DNA of 33,666 nucleotides from CAZEIW01 sp964512305 (GTDB lineage: Bacteria; Pseudomonadota; Gammaproteobacteria; Burkholderiales; Burkholderiaceae_F): the NCBI GenBank assembly GCA_964512305.1, contig CAZEIW010000128.1, positions 1-33,666 on the forward strand. Reading direction: 5' to 3'. The position numbers and the translations under genes are program-made. Below are positions 7,232 to 15,874 of this stretch, one piece after another. How positions within the stretch are numbered: the first letter of the stretch is position 1; each line of letters starts with the position of its first letter. Below the pieces are notes generated by a model that saw only the letters and a program-made list of their open reading frames with translations, was not told the DNA's origin and did no database searches.

Positions 7232-8020
7232 TCACTCGCGGAAACTCCTCGGCAGCTGCGGCTCCCCCGTGAGGTGGCGCTGCCGTTCGACGTGTTTCGC
7301 GTACCGGTACAGCGTGCCCTCGAAATTGCCGAACGCGATCACGAAGCCCGCCCACCCGTCCAGGAACCCGAGACGCAGCACGTAGTGGCGCAGGAACGCG
7401 GCGGCGCCGTGGCCGAGCGCGCCCGCCATCGACGCGCGCGCGTCGCGCCGTTCGAGGCGTTCGACGCCGAGCGTCGAGTAGCGCTGCATCTTGTCGATCA
7501 TCTGCGCGAGGTTGCGGAACGGGATCTGGGCGATCGGCTCGCGCAGCCGGCCCAGCGTGCCGTCGAGCACGAAGGTCTCGTGCACCGCGTCCTCGGTGTA
7601 GCGCAGTTTGCCGCGCCGGAACAGCTGCGGCTGCCGGTAGTCGGGGTAGTAGCCGGAGTGGCGGATCCAGCGTCCGAACACGTAGTTGCGCCGCGGCACC
7701 CAGTAGGCGTCGGCGGCGCCGGCGCGTGCCACGATGTCGCGAATCTCGGCGGCGGCGGCCTCGGTGCAGCGCTCGTCTGCGTCGAGGCTGAAGACCCAGT
7801 CGCCGTCGAGCTGGTCGAGCACCGCGTTTCGCAGCTTGCCGAAGCCGGCGAACGGCACCTGGACCACGCGGTCGGTATAGCGGCGCGCGATCGCGACCGT
7901 GTCGTCGGTGCTGTTGGAGTCGGCGACCACGATCTCGTCGGCCCAGGCGACGCTGCGCAACGCGGCTTCGATCTTGTCGGCCTCGTTGAAGGCGATGATG
8001 TAGGCGGAGATCCGGGGCAT
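7232..8020 (-). CDS. Family 2 glycosyltransferase, WaaE/KdtX-like
   Basis: A 262-residue GT2 (GT-A fold) enzyme. The start ISAYIIAFNEADKIEAALRS is followed by DEIVVADSNSTDDTVAIARRY, GFGKLRNAVLDQ and the DxD-type motif FSLDADER; PRRNYVFGRWIRHSGYYPD and RQPQLFRR are typical of the WaaE-like lipopolysaccharide core transferases. The C-terminal half carries a moderately hydrophobic segment (FLRHYVLRLGFLDGWAGFVIAFG) that may contact the membrane. The sugar donor and acceptor cannot be read from sequence. The ATG at 8020 fits the conserved N-terminus exactly. The gene is divergent from the quinone oxidoreductase gene, with 119 bp between starts. The GT39 gene nearby suggests an envelope-glycan neighbourhood. 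Confidence 0.9.
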   Translation of the reverse strand: MPRISAYIIAFNEADKIEAALRSVAWADEIVVADSNSTDDTVAIARRYTDRVVQVPFAGFGKLRNAVLDQLDGDWVFSLDADERCTEAAAAEIRDIVARAGAADAYWVPRRNYVFGRWIRHSGYYPDYRQPQLFRRGKLRYTEDAVHETFVLDGTLGRLREPIAQIPFRNLAQMIDKMQRYSTLGVERLERRDARASMAGALGHGAAAFLRHYVLRLGFLDGWAGFVIAFGNFEGTLYRYAKHVERQRHLTGEPQLPRSFRE

Positions 8021-8102
8021 CGGCGCTCGGTCGGCGCGAATCGGCGGGTCGCTATTATCACGGATTGCCACGCGCACGCGGCGTCGCGCGACACCGCGTC
8101 CG

Positions 8103-8122
8103 CGGGTGCCCGATTGCACCCG
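8103..8122 (+). promoter_or_regulatory. Hairpin in the qor 5' leader
   Basis: CGGGTGC (8103-8109) and GCACCCG (8116-8122) form a perfect 7-bp stem with a 6-nt loop. It ends three bases before the AAGGAG ribosome binding site (8125-8130) of the oxidoreductase gene. Its position could influence translation, but a chance hairpin in GC-rich DNA is also possible. Confidence 0.3.
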
Positions 8123-8139
8123 AGCAAGGAGACGAACGA

Positions 8140-9117
8140 ATGAAGACCACGGCGATCCGGATCGAGCAGGTTGGCGGCCCCGAAGTGATGCAAGCGGTGG
8201 AGGTCGAGGTCGGCGACCCGGGACCCGACGAGGTCCGCGTGCGCCAGCGCGCGATCGGCCTCAATTTCATCGACATCTACTTCCGCTCCGGCCAGTACCA
8301 GGCGCCGCTGCCGCACGGGCTGGGCTTCGAGGGCTCGGGCGAGGTCGAGGCGGTCGGTTCCGGCGTGAAGTTCCTGAAAGAGGGCGACCGCGTCGCCTAC
8401 CCGCAGGGTCCGCTGGGTGCCTACGCCGGCGTGCGCGTGATGCCCGCCGCGACCGTCGTGCGCCTGCCTTCGAAGATCGGTTTCGAGCAAGGGGCGGCCG
8501 TGATGCTCAAGGGGCTGACCGTCCAGTACCTGTTCCGCCAGACCTACCGGCTGCAGGGGCACGAGACCATCCTGTTCCATGCGGCGGCCGGCGGCGTCGG
8601 GCAGATCGCGTGCCAGTGGGCGCGCGCGCTGGGGGTGAAGCTGATCGGCACGGTCGGCTCGGACGAAAAGGCGCGCCTGGCGCGCGAGCGCGGCGCGTGG
8701 CAGACGATCAACTACTCGACCGAGAACTTCGTGCAGCGCGTGGCCGAGCTGACGAAGGGCGCCAAGGTGCCGGTGGTCTACGACGGCGTCGGCAAGGACA
8801 CCTGGGAAGGCTCGCTCGATTGCCTGCAGCCGCGCGGGCTGATGGTGAGCTTCGGCAGCGCTTCGGGGAACGTGACCGGGGTCAACCTGGGCATCCTTTC
8901 GCAGAAGGGCTCGCTGTTCGTCACGCGGCCGACGCTGGCCACGCACATCACGCCGCGCGCGCGCCTTGAAGAGGCGGCGCACGAGTTGTTCGACCTGATG
9001 CAGCGCGGCAAGATCAGGATCGACGTCGAACGGCGCTACCCGCTGCTGGAGGTCGCGAAGGCGCACGCCGACCTCGCCGGCCGGCGAACGACCGGGTCGT
9101 GCGTGCTGTTGCCGTGA
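8140..9117 (+). CDS. qor: NADPH:quinone oxidoreductase (zeta-crystallin type)
   Basis: A 325-residue cytosolic zinc-free MDR-family enzyme, the normal length for Qor. The N-terminal catalytic fold includes RQRAIGLNFIDIYFRSGQY and GLGFEGSGEVEAVG. The nucleotide-binding fold carries HAAAGGVGQIACQWA, followed by LIGTVGSDEKARLARERGA. The C-terminal RYPLLEVAKAHADL is also characteristic. The family reduces quinones with NADPH by one-electron transfer; substrate preference is not visible. The ATG at 8140 is preceded by AAGGAG at good distance. Transcription is divergent from the GT2 gene, so the 119-bp gap should hold both promoters. Confidence 0.93.
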   Translation: MKTTAIRIEQVGGPEVMQAVEVEVGDPGPDEVRVRQRAIGLNFIDIYFRSGQYQAPLPHGLGFEGSGEVEAVGSGVKFLKEGDRVAYPQGPLGAYAGVRVMPAATVVRLPSKIGFEQGAAVMLKGLTVQYLFRQTYRLQGHETILFHAAAGGVGQIACQWARALGVKLIGTVGSDEKARLARERGAWQTINYSTENFVQRVAELTKGAKVPVVYDGVGKDTWEGSLDCLQPRGLMVSFGSASGNVTGVNLGILSQKGSLFVTRPTLATHITPRARLEEAAHELFDLMQRGKIRIDVERRYPLLEVAKAHADLAGRRTTGSCVLLP

Positions 9118-9176
9118 CGGCGGCCGGCGGCCGCGGATCGCAACCCGGACCGGCGAAGCCGTCGGAATGAAACGGG

Positions 9177-9193
9177 CGGCGGCGAAGCCGCCG
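9177..9193 (+). terminator. GC-rich hairpin after qor
   Basis: CGGCGGC (9177-9183), loop GAA, GCCGCCG (9187-9193): a perfect 7-bp stem about 60 bp after the qor stop, extended by two G-T pairs. Only two T follow, so efficient intrinsic termination is doubtful. The roughly 300-bp gap from 9118 to 9419 otherwise contains only the doubtful small frame at 9253. Confidence 0.35.
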
Positions 9194-9252
9194 TTGCAGG
9201 CCCTGCCTGAAGATTCCCGCTGGTGCCGGTCGACCGCTCACCGAAAGCCAAC

Positions 9253-9423
9253 ATGATCCGCACCGACTTCGCCTCGCTGCAGGCCGCGCGCGACCGCGCC
9301 ACGGAGCGCGGGCGCCTCGAGCTTCCGTGGGGCCAGGGCGCGGGTGCGGCGCGGGTGGTGGTCGATTGGGGCGTGGTGCCGGCGCACGATTCGCAGCGGT
9401 GCGCGGCGCTGGAGGCACGATGA
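9253..9423 (+). CDS. Possible small protein overlapping the GT39 start
   Basis: A 56-codon frame (MIRTDFASLQAARDRATERG at its start) whose TGA overlaps the GT39 ATG as ATGA. Third codon positions are almost all G or C, as in the real genes here, and the overlap is the kind seen in coupled genes. Against it: no ribosome binding site is visible before ATG 9253 or the alternative GTG 9223, and I recognise no family. It may be a real coupled peptide, a remnant, or chance in GC-rich DNA. Confidence 0.3.
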   Translation: MIRTDFASLQAARDRATERGRLELPWGQGAGAARVVVDWGVVPAHDSQRCAALEAR

Positions 9424-10937
9424 ACCGGTCCGGCTGGCTGCGCGAGCGCCCGGCGCGGATCGCGCTGCTGGCCGCGCTGCTCGCGTCGCTCCTGGTTCTG
9501 CGGCTGGCCACACTCGGCACGTATCCGCTCATCGATACCAGCGAGGCGCGCTATGGCGAGATTGCGCGCGTGATGCTGACGACCGGCAACTGGGTCACGC
9601 CGCAGGAGGTGCCCGGTACGCCGTTCTGGGCCAAGCCGCCGCTGTACGCATGGCTGAGCGCGGCGTCGATGGCGGTCTTCGGCGTCGGCGAGTTCGCGCT
9701 GCGGCTGCCGTCGCTGCTGTGCGCGATCGGGGTCGCCGCTCTGTGCATCCCCTGGGCGCGCTCGTGGACCGCGACGCTCGGGGCGGCGGCGGCGTCCGAG
9801 GCGGCGCTGATCGCGGCCGCGATCCTTGCCACCTCGGTGCTGTTCTTCGTGTCGTCAGGCGCGGTGATGACCGACCCGGCACTGGCGCTGTGCGTGACCG
9901 CGATGCTGGCGGCGTTCCACCACGCCGCGATCGCCGGGCGGCGAACGGCGCTCGCGCGCTATGGCTTTTTCGTCGCTGCCGGGCTGGGCATGCTCGCCAA
10001 AGGTCCGGTGGTGTTCCTGTATGCCGGCGTGCCGATCGCGCTTTGGACCTTCTGGCAGCGCCGGCTGCGCGAGGCATGGACCGCGCTGCCCTGGATCACC
10101 GGCACGCTGCTCGCGGCCGTGATCTGCGTGCCGTGGTACGCGCTGGCGGAGAGCAGGACACCGGGATTCCTGAGCTACTTCCTGATCGGCGAGCACGTGA
10201 TGCGATTCCTGCATCCGGGCTGGTCGGGCGACCTGTACGGCAATGCGCACAGCGAGCCGACGGGCACGATCTGGCTTTACCTGCTGGAAGCCCTGGGTGC
10301 GACGGCGCCCTTGCTGCTTGCCGCGGTGGCCGCATCGGTGCGGCGGCGCCCCGCGGCGGGTTGGCGGACGGCGCTGCGCGAAGCGGATCCGGCGCTCGGG
10401 TTCCTGCTGCTGTCGACGCTGGTTCCGCTGCTGTTTTTCACCTTCGCCGGCAACATCATCTGGACCTACGTGCTGCCGGCGCTTGGTCCGCTCGCGATCC
10501 TGCTCGGCATCTTCTGCGCCCGGCGCATCGACGACCGGCGCTGGCGCGGCGCGCTCTGGGCGTCGCTTGCGCTGGGCTGGCTGGCGTTGAACGTCGCGTG
10601 GATCGCGTGGGTGCCGGCGCACTCGGCCGCGCGCTCGGGCGCGGCGCTGGCGCAGTCGTGGCGGGAGCATGCGAGCGCGGATCCCGGCCCGCTGCTCTAC
10701 TGGGGGCGCAAGACGCCGGCGTCGGTGCGGTTCTACGCGCGCGGCGAGGTGAGGCTGGTGAGCGAGCTGGCGCCCGAGCTGGCGCGCCTTGAACGCGGCC
10801 AGCGGGTGTATGTGATCGTGGAGCCGGACCGCGTCGAATCGTTGCGGTCGGTCGTGCGTGGCGTCGGTGCAGGGTTGAGGGTCGAAACGATCTCCGTTGG
10901 TAGGCGGGAGGAACTCCTGGAGGTGGAGCGGGAGTAA
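9420..10937 (+). CDS. ArnT-like family 39 glycosyltransferase
   Basis: A 505-residue multi-pass inner-membrane enzyme (GT-C fold, about 11-12 helices). The first periplasmic loop holds the family signature YPLIDTSEARYGEIARVML with its acidic residues, then GTPFWAKPPLYAWLSAASM. Further blocks are SGAVMTDPALALCVTAML, GLGMLAKGPVVFLY and FLIGEHVMRFL. GT39/ArnT-like enzymes move a sugar from a polyprenyl-phosphate donor to lipid A, another glycan or protein; the acceptor here is unknown. The C-terminal ~110 residues (from about 395) form a soluble periplasmic domain. GGAGG lies 4 bases before the ATG. The gene ends in a REP-like hairpin and is convergent with pepN. Confidence 0.92.
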   Translation: MNRSGWLRERPARIALLAALLASLLVLRLATLGTYPLIDTSEARYGEIARVMLTTGNWVTPQEVPGTPFWAKPPLYAWLSAASMAVFGVGEFALRLPSLLCAIGVAALCIPWARSWTATLGAAAASEAALIAAAILATSVLFFVSSGAVMTDPALALCVTAMLAAFHHAAIAGRRTALARYGFFVAAGLGMLAKGPVVFLYAGVPIALWTFWQRRLREAWTALPWITGTLLAAVICVPWYALAESRTPGFLSYFLIGEHVMRFLHPGWSGDLYGNAHSEPTGTIWLYLLEALGATAPLLLAAVAASVRRRPAAGWRTALREADPALGFLLLSTLVPLLFFTFAGNIIWTYVLPALGPLAILLGIFCARRIDDRRWRGALWASLALGWLALNVAWIAWVPAHSAARSGAALAQSWREHASADPGPLLYWGRKTPASVRFYARGEVRLVSELAPELARLERGQRVYVIVEPDRVESLRSVVRGVGAGLRVETISVGRREELLEVERE

Positions 10938-10953
10938 CCGGCGGTTCCGCAGT

Positions 10954-10980
10954 CCCCTCTCCCGCGGAGCGGGAGAGGGG
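10954..10980. repeat. REP-like palindromic element, copy 2
   Basis: CCCCTCTCCCGC (10954-10965), loop GGA, GCGGGAGAGGGG (10969-10980): a perfect 12-bp stem identical to the other copies. The conserved GGGTGAGGG tail is missing; instead a partial arm CGGGAGAGGGG follows at about 10989. It sits between the convergent GT39 and pepN stop codons and could act as a shared transcription boundary. Confidence 0.85.
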
Positions 10981-11011
10981 AGCGTTGACGGGAGAGGGGG
11001 GCGTCAGGGCG

Positions 11012-13804
11012 TCAGGGCGCCAGCGCGCGGCCGACGATCTCGCGCACGTCGCGCGACAGGGTCTTCGCCCTTGCCACCTGTTCCAGCGCCTCCCGCATCA
11101 TCCGCCGCCGGTCGGGCGTGAAGCGGCGCCAGCGTTCCAGCGAGCGCGCGATGCGCGCCGCGACGATCGGGTTGATGCGGTCGAGCCGCAGCACCTGGTC
11201 GACCCAGAACACGTAGCCCGAGCCGTCGCGGCGGTGGAATTCGGCCGGATTGTTGTTGCAGAAACCCAGGACAAGCGCGTGCACGCTGTTCGGATTCGAC
11301 TCCGAATACGCGGCATGCCGCATCAGGATGCGCACCCGCTCGAGCACCGGCGGCTCTCCGGCGTGCGCCGGCGCGCTCGCCTGCAGCGCGAGCCACTTGT
11401 TCATCAGCAGCGGCTCGGTGTGCCATTCGCGCGCGGCCAGCAGCAGCACCTCGGCCTTGAACCCGGCCTCGCTGTGCACGATCGCTGCTAGCGCCGCGTA
11501 GCGATCGGTCAGGTTGTCGGCGGCCGCGAGCTGCCGCCGCGCCAGGTCGAGCGCGCCCCGGTCGCCGCCGTCGACCAGGTAGGCGAGCGCCAGGTTTTTC
11601 AGGCCGCGCCGCCCGGCCGACACCGGGTCGGGCGCGTAGGCGCCCGGCCCCGCGTGGTGCCGGTACGCGTTGAGCCAGTCGAGCGCGAGGCGCTGCCCGA
11701 GCAGCCGGCGCAGTGCCTGGTGCGCGGTCCGGATCGCCTCGGGATCGACGATCGCGCGCTGCTCGGCCACGATCGCCTCGCCGGGCAGCTGCAGCGCACG
11801 CTCCCGCAGCGCCGGGGCGAGCGACTCGTCGCGCAGCGTGTGACGCACCAGCGCCAGCACCGTTTCAACCGGCTCGAGCGCGCGCGCCTCGTCGATGGAC
11901 CCGGGCGCGTGCAGCGTCTCGCCTGGCGCTGGCGCGCGCGCCGCGTCGACCGCCCCCGCGGGCGGCCCGGCCTCCTGCTGCGCCTCGATCGCGTCGGCCG
12001 CCGCCAGCAGGCGCGCCAGCAGCAGGCGTTGGCCGGCCTCCCAGCGATTGAAGCCGTCGCTGTCGTGCGCGGCCAGCAGCATCAGCTCGGCGTCCTCGTA
12101 CGCGTGCTCGACGATCGCAGGCGCCGAGAAGTCGCGCAGCAGCGACGGCACTGCGCCGGGCTCGACGCCGACGAAGCGGAAGGTCTGCGAGGGCTGCGTC
12201 AGCTCGAGCACCCGGGTGCCGGCGGTCGCTGCCGGCTCGCCCTCGAGCTGCAGCGGCAGTTCGGCGCCGTCAGGCCCGAGCAGGCCGAGCGCGAACGGAA
12301 CCAGCAGCGGCTCCTTGTCCGGCTGGCCGGGCGTCGGCGGACAGCTCTGCGCGAACGACAGCTCGAGGCTGCGCGTCTGCGGGTCGTAAAGCCGGCCGAC
12401 GGCGATCCGCGGCGTTCCGGCCTGCGAGTACCAGCGCACGAACTGCGTCAGGTCGCGCTGCGCCGCCTCGGCGACCGCCGCCACCAGGTCGTCGCAGGTC
12501 GCCGCCTGCCCGTCGTGGCGCGCGAAATACAGGTCGAGGCCGCGCCGGAACGTGTCGACGCCGGTGAGCGTCTGCAGCATGCGCACGACCTCGGCGCCCT
12601 TCTCGTAAACGGTCGGCGTGTAGAAGTTGCTGATCTCCAGGTACGCGTCCGGCCGCACCGGGTGGGCCATCGGGCCTGCGTCCTCGGGGAACTGCACCGT
12701 GCGCAGCCGTTGCACGTCGTCGATGCGCGCGATCGCGCGCGCCGACGCCGGATCGGCGCCGGCGTCGAGCGCCGACTGCTCGAGGCTGTCGCGCGTGAAC
12801 TCCTGGTCGCGGAATACCGTCAGCCCTTCCTTCAGGCTGAGCTGGAACCAGTCGCGGCAGGTCACCCGGTTGCCCGACCAGTTGTGGAAATACTCGTGGC
12901 CGACGATCGATTCGATGTTTGCGTAGTCGGCATCGGTGGCGATCGAGGGGTCGGCCAGCACGTACTTCGAGTTGAAGACGTTGAGCCCCTTGTTCTCCAT
13001 CGCTCCCATGTTGAAGTCGGCTGTGGCGACCAGCATGTAGCGGTCGAGATCCAGCTCGCGCCCGAAGCGCCGCTCGTCCCAGGCGATCGCCCGCTGCAGG
13101 CAGGCGCAGGCGTGCTCGAGGCGATCCAGGTCCGCGGGCGCCGACCACGTCTGAAGCAGCACCTCCCGGCCCGAGCCGGTGCGGATTCGGGTGTCGCGGC
13201 AGGCAAGGCGTCCGGCGACCAGCGCGAACAGGTAGCCGGGCTTCGGAAACGGGTCGTCCCAGCGCGCGAAATGCCGGCCGTCCGGCAGGCTGCCCTGTTC
13301 GACCAGGTTGCCGTTGCTCAGCAGGACCGGGAAGCGGTCGCGATCGGCGCGCAGCACCACCGTGTAGCGCGCCAGCACGTCGGGGCGGTCCAGGCACGGG
13401 AAGATCCGGCGCTGCCCTTCGGCCTCGCACTGCGTGAACAGCGTGTCGTTCGACACGTACAGCCCCATCAGGGCCGAATTGGCGCGCGGGACGATCGTGT
13501 TGCGGATCCGCAGCGTGAACGCGGCCGCAGGCGGCGCATCGAGGACCAGCGCGTCGTCGCGCAAGCGGTACGCGGCGGGCGCCAGCCTGCGCCCGTCGAG
13601 CTCGACCGACGTCAGATCGAGCTGTTCGGCGTCGAGCTCGAGCGGCGCCGCCGCATCGGCGGCTTCGTCGCGGCGCAGGCTCAGCGTCGCATCGACCTCG
13701 GTGCGGTCGAAGTCGAGGTCGATCGCGAGCGCAATGCGCTCGATCCGGTACGGCGGCGGCCGGTAGTCGGCGCGCCGGACGGGCGCGGACTCCTTGCGGC
13801 GCAT
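11012..13804 (-). CDS. pepN: Aminopeptidase N (M1 zinc metallopeptidase)
   Basis: A 930-residue cytosolic aminopeptidase of the PepN type. The exopeptidase motif GAMEN is at 267-271. The zinc site HEYFH is at 303-307 with the third ligand Glu326 in SLKEGL, and FYTPTVYEKGAEV supplies the conserved tyrosine. These positions track E. coli PepN (H297, H301, E320) closely. The protein is about 60 residues longer than the usual 870-880; part of the excess is an Ala/Pro/Glu-rich stretch at about 607-641, likely a disordered loop. The ATG at 13804 lies 7 bp after the stop of the hybrid sensor kinase gene, so pepN appears to be the last gene of that signalling operon. It ends at a REP-like hairpin. 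Confidence 0.97.
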   Translation of the reverse strand: MRRKESAPVRRADYRPPPYRIERIALAIDLDFDRTEVDATLSLRRDEAADAAAPLELDAEQLDLTSVELDGRRLAPAAYRLRDDALVLDAPPAAAFTLRIRNTIVPRANSALMGLYVSNDTLFTQCEAEGQRRIFPCLDRPDVLARYTVVLRADRDRFPVLLSNGNLVEQGSLPDGRHFARWDDPFPKPGYLFALVAGRLACRDTRIRTGSGREVLLQTWSAPADLDRLEHACACLQRAIAWDERRFGRELDLDRYMLVATADFNMGAMENKGLNVFNSKYVLADPSIATDADYANIESIVGHEYFHNWSGNRVTCRDWFQLSLKEGLTVFRDQEFTRDSLEQSALDAGADPASARAIARIDDVQRLRTVQFPEDAGPMAHPVRPDAYLEISNFYTPTVYEKGAEVVRMLQTLTGVDTFRRGLDLYFARHDGQAATCDDLVAAVAEAAQRDLTQFVRWYSQAGTPRIAVGRLYDPQTRSLELSFAQSCPPTPGQPDKEPLLVPFALGLLGPDGAELPLQLEGEPAATAGTRVLELTQPSQTFRFVGVEPGAVPSLLRDFSAPAIVEHAYEDAELMLLAAHDSDGFNRWEAGQRLLLARLLAAADAIEAQQEAGPPAGAVDAARAPAPGETLHAPGSIDEARALEPVETVLALVRHTLRDESLAPALRERALQLPGEAIVAEQRAIVDPEAIRTAHQALRRLLGQRLALDWLNAYRHHAGPGAYAPDPVSAGRRGLKNLALAYLVDGGDRGALDLARRQLAAADNLTDRYAALAAIVHSEAGFKAEVLLLAAREWHTEPLLMNKWLALQASAPAHAGEPPVLERVRILMRHAAYSESNPNSVHALVLGFCNNNPAEFHRRDGSGYVFWVDQVLRLDRINPIVAARIARSLERWRRFTPDRRRMMREALEQVARAKTLSRDVREIVGRALAP

Positions 13805-13811
13805 GCGCGGC

Positions 13812-15866
13812 TCAGCCCGTCGCGCAGGCCGCGCGCGGCGGCGGCAGCGGGCGCCGCGCGGTCAGGACCTCGTCGATGCCGCGCAGCAGCAGCGCGGCGT
13901 CGATGGGCTTGGTCCAGTAGTCGGCGAAGCCGGCCGCGCGGGCGCGCTCGGCGTCCTGCGGCAGGGCGCCTGCCGACAGCGCGATGCACACGATATCGGC
14001 GGTCTCGCGCCGCTCGCGCAGCCGTTGCCGCAGCGTCGCGCCGTCGGTATCCGGCAGGCGCATGTCGATCAGGATCAGGTCCGGCTGGCACACGGCCGCC
14101 AGCACCCATGCGCTGGCGCCGTCGCACGCGGTGAAAAGGCGCACCTGAGGGCGCAGCGCCAGCATCTGGCGCACGACCGCGGCATTGGCCGGCTCGTCCT
14201 CGACGTACAGCACGCTGCCGCGCACATCGTCGCGCAGGCGCGGCTCGCCGCCCTCGGCCGGGCGCGAGACGTGGCCGGCGGCGTCCGCCGCCTCGTTCAG
14301 CACCACTCGGAAGCGCGAACCCGCGCCGGGGCGGCTCTCCACCTCGATGCGACCGCCCATCAGGCCGACCAGCTTGTGCGCGATCGACAACCCGATCCCC
14401 GTGCCCTCGATGCGCCCGTTCTCGAGGCCGAGCCGGTTGAAAGGCTCGAACAGCTGCTTGAGCTGGGTGTCCGACATGCCGTGGCCGCTGTCGGCGATCG
14501 TCACCGACGCCTCGCCGTCCGCCGCCGCGACGCCGATCCGTATGCTGCCCCCCTCGCGGTTGTACTTGATCGCGTTCGACAGCAGGTTGAGCAGCACCTG
14601 CTTGAGGCGGGTGCGATCGCCCCAGGCCGCGGCGGCCGCGCCGCGCTCGACCTGGACGTCGAGCGAGCGCGCGACCACCTCGACTGCCAGCAGTTCGAGG
14701 CACTCGTCGACCAGCGGCTCGAGCGGCACGACCGCACGGGCGAGCCGGATCGAGCCCGCCTCGATGCAGGACAGCTCCAGGATCTCGTTGATCAGCTCGA
14801 GCAGGTGCCAGCCGGCCGTCTGGACCTGAGACACGCGCTCGGCCTGGGCCGGCGCGAGCGGGTGCGCGCGGTCGAGCGCGAGCACCTGGGTGAAGCCGAG
14901 GATGGCGTTGAGCGGCGTACGCAGCTCGTGGCTCATGCGGGACAGGAACTCGGTCTTGGCGCGGTTGGCGCGCTCGGCAGCCTCCTTGGCTCGCAGCGCG
15001 TCCTCGGCAAGCCGCAACTCGGTGATGTCGAGCTGGGTGCCGAGCATCCGCGTGACCTCGCCGTGCTCGTCGCGCATCACGATCATCCGGTCGTCGATCA
15101 GGCGTTCCTGGCCGTCGGTGCGCACGATCCGGTACTCGAGCCCGCCGGCGCCGCCCCGCCGCATATGGGCCGAGCAGCTCGCGAGCACGCGCGCGCGGTC
15201 GCTCGGATGCACGCGCGCCATCCACTGTTCGCGGCTGGGAGAGAAACCCGGATCGCGGATGCCGTAGATCTCCCGCATCCGGGCATCCCAGACCTCGGTC
15301 GGCCCGGGCGCGCGCCACTCCCAGATGCCGATGCGCGCGGTCGCGGTCGCCAGCTGCAGGCGCTCGGCAAGCGCCGCCAGCTCCTGGCGCGCCTGCTGCA
15401 TCTCGCTGACGTCGATGGTGGCGCCGAACACGCGCCTGGGCTGGCCGTCGGCCCCCGCCTCGATCGAGATGCTCTCGAACACGTGCCGGACGCCGCGGTC
15501 GGGTTGCATGACCCGGTACTCGACCGCCGCGTGCCGGCGCCCCGGCACGAATGCCTCGAGGTAGGCCTGCCGCGTGAGGGCACGGTCCTCGGGGTGGATC
15601 CGGGCCAGCCAGTTCTCCGGCGTGGGCAGCCAATCCTCGCCGACGCCCAGCATCTCGCGGACGCGGCCGTCGATCCGCAGCACGCCGGTGCCGAGGTCCC
15701 AGTCCCACAGCCCCAGGCCGGCCGAGTCGGCGGCGACCTGCAGGCGCCGGTTGGCCTCGCGCAGCTCGTGCAGCTCGCGTTCGTCGCCCCGCGCGTCGGG
15801 GGTCGCGGCGGCACCGCCCGTTGCGGCGTGTGCCGCGCCGGTCTCCTGCGGTCGCCCGGAGCGCAT
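13812..15866 (-). CDS. Hybrid sensor histidine kinase, PAS-PAS-HisKA-HATPase-REC
   Basis: A 684-residue soluble hybrid kinase. Order: coiled segment (about 28-45), PAS 1 (about 45-160), PAS 2 (about 165-290), HisKA with MSHELRTPLN (phosphoacceptor His313), and HATPase_c with N box NLLSNAIKYN and G boxes DSGHGM and GTGIGLSIAHKLV. The receiver has EDEPANA, phosphoacceptor Asp in LILIDMRLPDTDG and Lys in YWTKPI. No membrane helix is seen, so it should sense a cytosolic signal. The ATG at 15866 follows the REC-Hpt stop by 8 bp and an upstream extension of the frame has no domain. With the adjacent Hpt protein it can form a His-Asp-His relay; this is inferred from order. Confidence 0.92.
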   Translation of the reverse strand: MRSGRPQETGAAHAATGGAAATPDARGDERELHELREANRRLQVAADSAGLGLWDWDLGTGVLRIDGRVREMLGVGEDWLPTPENWLARIHPEDRALTRQAYLEAFVPGRRHAAVEYRVMQPDRGVRHVFESISIEAGADGQPRRVFGATIDVSEMQQARQELAALAERLQLATATARIGIWEWRAPGPTEVWDARMREIYGIRDPGFSPSREQWMARVHPSDRARVLASCSAHMRRGGAGGLEYRIVRTDGQERLIDDRMIVMRDEHGEVTRMLGTQLDITELRLAEDALRAKEAAERANRAKTEFLSRMSHELRTPLNAILGFTQVLALDRAHPLAPAQAERVSQVQTAGWHLLELINEILELSCIEAGSIRLARAVVPLEPLVDECLELLAVEVVARSLDVQVERGAAAAAWGDRTRLKQVLLNLLSNAIKYNREGGSIRIGVAAADGEASVTIADSGHGMSDTQLKQLFEPFNRLGLENGRIEGTGIGLSIAHKLVGLMGGRIEVESRPGAGSRFRVVLNEAADAAGHVSRPAEGGEPRLRDDVRGSVLYVEDEPANAAVVRQMLALRPQVRLFTACDGASAWVLAAVCQPDLILIDMRLPDTDGATLRQRLRERRETADIVCIALSAGALPQDAERARAAGFADYWTKPIDAALLLRGIDEVLTARRPLPPPRAACATG

Positions 15867-15874
15867 CGTGCCGG

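Noticed and set aside
8054..8059. GATAAT on the minus strand as the glycosyltransferase promoter
   Set aside because: No acceptable -35 at 16-18 bp and no extended -10, so it is too weak to list as a feature.
10954..10980. REP-like hairpins as intrinsic terminators
   Set aside because: None of the five copies is followed by a T-run, and identical sequence with a conserved tail fits an interspersed repeat better.
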